A DNA stretch of 64,000 nt from Liolophura sinensis (lineage: Eukaryota; Mollusca; Polyplacophora; Chitonida; Chitonidae): assembly GCF_032854445.1 (NCBI RefSeq), contig NC_088302.1:47654645-47718644 (forward strand), written 5' to 3'. The position numbers were made by a program, and so were the translations under genes. Below are positions 59,001-64,000 of the stretch, in pieces. The notes below the pieces were generated by a model. The model had not been told where the DNA came from. It ran no database searches and saw only the letters and a program-made list of their open reading frames with translations. Within the stretch, counting starts at the first letter, position 1, and every line of letters begins with the position of its first letter.

Positions 59001-60504
59001 CACCTTTTCGCATGTTGGCAAGATGTCTATTCAGGCGTATTCTGTACGCATTATTATGTGTTAACTGATAAAATTATGCTTTTTGTGAAGCCCTGAAATT
59101 GTTAAAACCAACCAATGTAATTTTGTCCCCAATTAAAGATTTGCATGAGTTGCGCTGAAAGTTGCTCTTTCATATGCGTAAGGTTGAGGAATTATGGTAC
59201 CCTGATACATAAAAAAAATCTTTACTCAAATAAATTTATTAAAGATGCATTACATTCTTATTCAGAACACTAGTATGCATTTTTAAGATATACACCAAGA
59301 GCTGGTCCCAAATACCCATTATGGGAAAGTATTTCACATATCCTTTTCTCCTGAAAAAAAATAAAAAATATTGAAGACCATACTTGCAAATAAGTTTTCA
59401 AACGATTTCATCCGATTTTGGCATCATTTTTATGTTTTCTTCTAGTTCATGTTTTAGATTTTTATAACCTTGATTACAAGATAATGCATTCATGACTTCA
59501 CAAAAATATATGTAAACTTACAGAGATACAGAATCAGCGCTGATTAGCTGACAGTGGAGATGAGGTTTCCTGCATTAAATCTTGTAGCCTTGGTCACGCT
59601 TGAAAAAATGTACCATACCTAAAATTCATTGTGGGCAAGGCACAGCCTGGGCTTGCCTATCTCCCACATGGTTTGTGTTTTCTTCTGGGATTTTATTACA
59701 AATTAATTAGCTTTATTAAGCTATGATTATTATTGTCTTTTATGGAACTTTTATAATAGAATGTATATGATCATTTTTTTCTTATTTAATTGCCAGGTAA
59801 GCATGTGGGGGATAACAAAGGAGAAGTTTCTCTCCTTACTATCGAGCCTGTTTAACGAGGGTGGCGTTACCAAAGAGAGGATCATGGTCCTGTTTTTCTT
59901 CTGCTCGGACCTTGCCATACGATCATTGAGGCAGAACGCATTAAATATGTTCAAGATGTTTCTGGAGTGGTCACTAGCTTACGTGGCAGAACAGGTGTGT
60001 GCCTGGGTGCAGGAGCATGGAGGTTGGGTGAGTGCAGTTTTAACACTTAACACAACAGTGTGCATTCCTTTCACGTTAATATTTATTTCATCAGAATTTA
60101 AACTTATTGAGGGTGGAAACAGGAGTTAGCAGTAAAACTTCATGTAGCAGTATGGGAAACAGAAGAATACCTAGCCGGGTATGGAATCTCCTGCATGTGA
60201 CTTATACTGTTCATGTTAAGCCAGAAATTGCACAGGTCGCCTCTTTACTGTAGTATGGATTTTCTACTGTCCTGTTTATCCAAACTTTTTCTATGTACAT
60301 TGTAGCTACAGTCTTCCTGAATGCACGTGGGAGGATATATTCTGAACACCTGTTGCTGTTTCCTGTTTTGAAATTGTGTCCTGTTTGTTTCAGGGTGCTG
60401 TTCTTGTAGATGGGTCCATTCAGCTGTTTCAGCGAGTACTTGTGGGATTGAGTATACTGGTGGTCTCCTATGGATTCTACAAGTTGATTCGCAAAGGATC
60501 GTGA
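50006..60504 (+). CDS. BAX/BAK-like: BAX/BAK-type BCL-2 family apoptosis effector, 4 coding exons
   Basis: Coding exons are 50006-50313, 51540-51657, 59797-60027 and 60394-60504 (768 nt, 255 residues). ATG 50006 is the first in-frame ATG after an upstream stop (49976) and has a good context (CAACAATGG). A Ser-rich N-terminus (1-65) is followed by an alpha-1-like helix (VEEGCELFQHFVIDQ), BH3 at about 115-127 (ETGRELRIMADKF), BH1 at about 161-180 (LFNEGGVTKERIMVLFFF), BH2 at 212-219 (WVQEHGGW) and a C-terminal membrane anchor at about 232-248 ending in basic KLIRKGS. The BH1-BH2 spacing and the LFFFCSDLAI and WVQEHGGW segments are closest to BAX, while the BH3 flank resembles BAK. BAX/BAK proteins oligomerise in the outer mitochondrial membrane and release cytochrome c. 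BH1 lacks the usual NWGR. An anti-apoptotic member cannot be fully excluded by sequence alone. Confidence 0.88.
50485..50627 (-). mobile_element. tRNA-derived SINE (family A), head missing
   Basis: TTGATTTATTTATTTATTTG is followed by AATGGTGTTTTATGCTGTAT, CGGCCAGCATTATGGTGTGA and CCATCTGCAGGTTGCTGGCC. It lies in BAX/BAK-type intron 1, about 170 bp after the coding exon. Confidence 0.85.
51013..51170. repeat. dispersed repeat of unknown family (copy in intron 1)
   Basis: TTGACTGATAAAATTATACT, TGAAGCCCTGAAA and TGAAAATTGCTCTTTTATAT match 59048-59200 in order and orientation. No termini were recognised. Confidence 0.65.
56360..56500 (-). mobile_element. tRNA-derived SINE (family A), diverged, head missing
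   Basis: An (ATTT)n run (56365-56390), TGTGTGTTATGCTGTACTAT, CAGCCAGCACTATGGTGGAA and AGAGCCCGGGGGAACCCATA show the family-A tail and body. Confidence 0.75.
57476..57888 (-). mobile_element. Tc1/mariner-type MITE with ~30-bp TIRs and transposase N-terminal remnant
   Basis: The ends are CAGGGTGGAGCAAAAATCTG (continuing GACCCATAGG) and its inverse CCTATGGGTGCAGACTTTTG (continuing CTCCACCCTG). Both are flanked by TA (57474-57475 and 57889-57890). The 413-bp interior has a minus-strand 77-codon frame (57758-57525) starting MLPMAEKLTIPEEVALVLLY. It resembles the N-terminal helix-turn-helix of mariner-related transposases (E-x-V-x-x-VLLY start, then LILKK). The catalytic DDE part is absent, so this is a deletion derivative. 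Confidence 0.8.
59048..59200. repeat. dispersed repeat of unknown family (copy in intron 2)
   Basis: GTTAACTGATAAAATTATGC, TGAAGCCCTGAAATTG and GAAAGTTGCTCTTTCATATG correspond to 51013-51170. Confidence 0.65.
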
Positions 60505-62090
60505 TTGTACTACCCACAATCCCATTCAGTCATGTCGCACTATCACATTCATAAGCACATACATTTGTCATTCACATGGATTCATGTACCAATAAATAAT
60601 CGTTTTTTTTTTTTTACATGAAATTTAGAGAGGACCGATAGGTATGGACACTGTTGGGTCAGATTTGGTGTCCATGTGAACTACCTATTTAAAGTGAAAT
60701 GTCTCTTGTGAGACAGTATTTTGTATAAAATGTTTTGAAGAGAATTTTGTGCATCAGAAGTTGTTTGAATTCCATGTCTACAAGCCATGTACATGTATAT
60801 TAATGGTCTCATTGAGTTTAATTTTACTGTTATAACAATTGGATTTCAAAGTTTGCTTTAAATACTAATTGGCATGCAAAGTGTCACAGTTTGTTTTGGA
60901 TGTGTCAAGTTTGATATTGTTGATAAATTGAGAAATGTATGTATGTTTTTGTGTTTTTGGATATTTGAAACTTGTTTATTTACCATTGAAGAATCACAAT
61001 TATGTTCAGTGAATGTTGGCACTTAAATAATCAGTGTTTTCAAATTATGATTAAGAGCAGATGTAATAGATACCATGACAGTCTTGGAAAATAATACCTT
61101 TGTTCAACCTTGGCAACTTTGATAAGAAATATCAAATGGTGTGGGTTAATCAAAACATGTGAGACTTTGTCAAGTTTGATACTTTAGCTAAAATAGTTTA
61201 AAAATCCCTTGGCTACTTTGACAGACCAACCATACACTGTGAATACTTTATACGCCCTGATTACGACTTCAACCAGATATTATGACAAATAGATGCAAGA
61301 TTTATTGTAAAGTTAAAATTTGAAATGACTGATAGACTTGTCAGTAATTTTTACAATAGTATTGGAACCCCTTGACTGAATTGTACATAAACTTTGTAAA
61401 TGTCAATAGCAAATAGTGTGATGATTTTCTGAATTACTGGTATGTACTATAGCCATGTTGTGTGCTTTGTGATGTGTGACATTGGCTTGTAACTTATTGT
61501 TGACTGATCTGGTGTGTTGCCTGGTGATCTTTGCTCGTGTACCGGTAATGTGGCAGGTGTGTGATCTTTTTAGACATGTGACTCAACTTTCAGGGTGTTT
61601 TTCTCGTTATTGGAAAGCATGAAACCAAAGTACATTTCAGAGACTGTTACCTAAAACCCAGTGTGCAACAGAAAGGAAACAATAAACTGTAATGGAAACG
61701 AGAATTAGCGAGAACAAGCTTGTTGTATGAAGTTGCATTTTCTGATTTTTAGGAAACAGTGTTCTGGTTTTTCAGTCCCTGTCTTGTATTCTATACTTTT
61801 CCTTTATGCTTTGCAGAGATTTTGCTTTCAACCAAATAATGATATAGTTTTTGTCAAAGATACTCCAATAGTCATATATGAATTGTGGAATTTTACTTAG
61901 AGCACCATTGTGTGGGTTGGTCACATTTTACATTTGTGTAATACCTGATGCATTCCATGCTTTTTCTTTTGTGCTACATTACCACCAAAGCTTAATATTG
62001 CTGAGCGTTTTGGTAATTAATTGATCTCACAGCTATTGTTGACATTCTGAGACTCTCTTTCTTGAGGTACAGTGTAATCCTACTAGTGAC
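60505..62090 (+). other. 3' UTR and downstream of BAX/BAK-type gene
   Basis: The first polyadenylation signal is AATAAA at 60591-60596, 87 nt after the stop, followed by a T-run. Further AATAAA sites (61681 and near 62498) would allow longer transcripts. No coding frame was recognised. Confidence 0.5.
60591..60596 (+). terminator. polyadenylation signal AATAAA for BAX/BAK-type gene
   Basis: It is the nearest canonical hexamer after the TGA stop (60502-60504). Downstream T-rich sequence (60603-60614) is compatible with cleavage nearby. Confidence 0.5.
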
Positions 62091-62129
62091 ATCCCTTGCC
62101 TGCAAAGCCAGGTAGCTTTACAACACAAG

Positions 62130-62415
62130 CCATGTTCGTTTCTGACACAGCAATGTTTGCTTCTGATACAGCCGTGTTGGTTTCTGACGCAGCTATTTTG
62201 GTTTCTGACACAGCCATAGGGGCCTACTTTATGGCACTTCCATGTTGGTTAAACAGGAAAGAGCCACATGTGCTTAGAAAACTTATGTGGAAAGAGTCGG
62301 TACACAGCCATGCTGCTTTACAGCACAGACATGTTGGTTTATGACACCGCCATGTTGGGTTATGACACAGCCATGTTGGGTTATGACACAGCCATGTTGG
62401 GTTATGCCACAATCA
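62130..62415. repeat. 21-bp minisatellite in two clusters
   Basis: Units such as CATGTTGGTTTCTGACACAG+C (cluster 62130-62218) and CATGTTGGGTTATGACACAG+C (cluster 62328-62415) share a 21-bp period, with about 110 bp of non-repeat between clusters. Short open frames across it arise from the multiple-of-three period. Confidence 0.9.
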
Positions 62416-64000
62416 TGTTCATTGTAGTGTCGAGTGTCAAACTGCAATGTGAACAACTTTAGCTCTGTTAAGTCTTCGGGAAATATAAATACCGGTAATA
62501 AATATTTCATCGTGATTCTTCCCTGACCTATCACAGTCTATTAGCATGGTACCTGAGGGTTTTACTCCACCAATTCCTTGTTTGTTAGAGATAGGCCAAC
62601 TTGGTTTTAGTACCTTAAATCCCTTTGAAATGGATCACACTTTTTGACTCTGGTTGCCATGGATTTGGCTATTTGAGGGTTTTCTTTTAACTTCACCAGT
62701 AAAGTGTTATGATATTTTTGTTATTTAAGCCTGTTATTAACTTCCGTTGTCAAAATTTCCAGGTAATAATTTAACTGAATGTAATTGAAGAGTTATCACC
62801 TGTTTTGAAATTTGAAATGTTAAAATGAATTCAAAAATTTCTTGTTGGAGTTTGTGCTGCCTCCCTTGTTACATGCTCTATGTTTAGCTGTAATCAGTTA
62901 TGGGGGATGTTAGCATTGATGTGTTTGTTTGGTTAAACTATATATTTTAATATGGTTATGACTGACTACTATTACATGTTTGTATGTCTTGTCAAGGTTT
63001 TTGTCTGGGTAAGTAATCTAAGTATTCAATTTCAATCTCCCATTCATCTATAATGACTCTAAATTAACCAAACGTTTGATTTTAGTTCATTATTTTATTG
63101 TTTTTATAGATGAGGGTACCAACAAAGCGATGATATTTCTCTATTGCAATTTTGGGCTCAATGATGTTGTTTTTTTGGTATTAAGTTTCTTTGCCATATT
63201 TTCTTTGCTCCCATCAATGGAGGGCTACATTGTGTAGTAATATGTGTTTCATTGAGATGCATTCATTGGAAAACAGCATGAGGAAAGTATTGGTCAAGTA
63301 TAATGTGTACTCAGTAAGTTACCCATTATGGTATCATTTTCATTGAAGAACATCTCTGGTGTTTGCTCAAACATCCAAAAAGTAGGCCTTATATAAATTT
63401 GTGTATATTGCTTTGACAAATGGTAACAACACAATGGGTTAAGAATAAACAGTAGTCTAGCTGGTTCAAAAGATGACAAACTAATGCTTGAAATTCTTTT
63501 TACCATTGATTGAGACAAGGGCCTTATGTTGATTACAATGTAATATTGATAGCCCTAGAATGGAAACAAAACCCCTTCAAAAAAGACGGTAGAAAAGATT
63601 TTTACATTCCTTCAGCAGGAGAGCCTATCATTTTGCAATCCTACAGGTATTCTTTGGCTTGTTTGCCTCTTCATTTATAAGGTATCAAATAATTAATGGA
63701 ATAAGAAACAGTAACCTGACAATTTTGGGCAAGCAGGCAATCAGGCCAAGTATAAACAGAATTTACTATTTTGTAGGTTCTGATAAGAATGTGAATTTTG
63801 ACTGTTAACAATGAATATGTGACTAGGTCTAGTGGTCCAAGACACAGCGCAACATTTATCATCATCTGTCCAAGCATGGGAGTAATTAAGCTTTGCAGGA
63901 ATGTTGGTGTCTGAGATGGTGTACTCAATCTTATGATCTTCTCACTGTGAACTTGTGCATGTGCCAGCTACATGTAGTCAGCCAAGTATCAATGTTTTCA
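62416..64000. other. downstream region, nothing recognised
   Basis: This is AT-rich sequence with scattered short open frames and no splice-consistent coding pattern, tRNA-like head or inverted repeat that I can support. Confidence 0.45.

Larger units (their letters stand above)
51658..59796 (+). other. 8.1-kb intron of BAX/BAK-type gene
   Basis: This phase-0 intron splits the sequence between BH3 and BH1. The BH3-BH1 distance in the spliced product (47 residues) matches that of BAK (46), so no coding exon is missing. Apart from a SINE (56360), a MITE (57476) and a repeat copy (59048), it is AT-rich sequence without recognisable genes. Confidence 0.75.

Overview
The window is animal genomic DNA, most likely from a mollusc. 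Evidence: AT-rich sequence, short GT-AG exons in long introns, conserved bilaterian proteins, a Tx1-type non-LTR retrotransposon, and at least eleven copies of a tRNA-derived SINE whose tail (near GTACGGCGTAAAACACC) I associate with mollusc genomes. The species cannot be named from the sequence.

Layout. (1) 2689-5518, plus strand: a two-exon FAM174-type membrane protein gene, with a 58-bp minisatellite in its intron. (2) 5592-12750: no gene seen; a ~1.4-kb inverted-repeat element, a 53-bp triplet and a ~300-bp foldback element. (3) 46142-15421, minus strand: a 14-coding-exon gene for an 801-residue PWWP3A (EXPAND1/MUM1)-type chromatin protein. All splice phases agree and the exons sum to 2406 nt. 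Its 3' UTR probably runs to about 12755. Its introns hold most of the repeats: a 3.3-kb satellite of 37-bp units, further minisatellites, SINEs and a near-perfect palindrome. (4) 31768-40478, in the 10.9-kb intron between its exons 5 and 4: two copies of one Tx1-like retrotransposon in the same orientation, each bounded by TATC-rich repeats. One copy is full length with a frame break. The other has an internal deletion that fuses ORF1 in frame to the tail of ORF2. (5) About 48.85-49.13 kb: a probable divergent promoter with ETS and CRE/ATF-like sites. (6) 50006-60504, plus strand: a four-coding-exon BAX/BAK-type BCL-2 effector of 255 residues, with a mariner-type MITE in its largest intron. 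(7) 60.5-64.0 kb: 3' UTR or intergenic sequence with a 21-bp minisatellite.

A DNA-damage chromatin factor (PWWP3A type) and an apoptosis effector (BAX/BAK type) lie head to head around a short shared upstream region, so co-regulation is possible but unproven. The most unusual features are the microsatellite-lodged retrotransposon pair with its ORF1-ORF2 chimera, and the degenerate BH1 motif of the BAX/BAK protein.

Exon models come from splice sites, phase and remembered family sequence; no alignment or database search was run.
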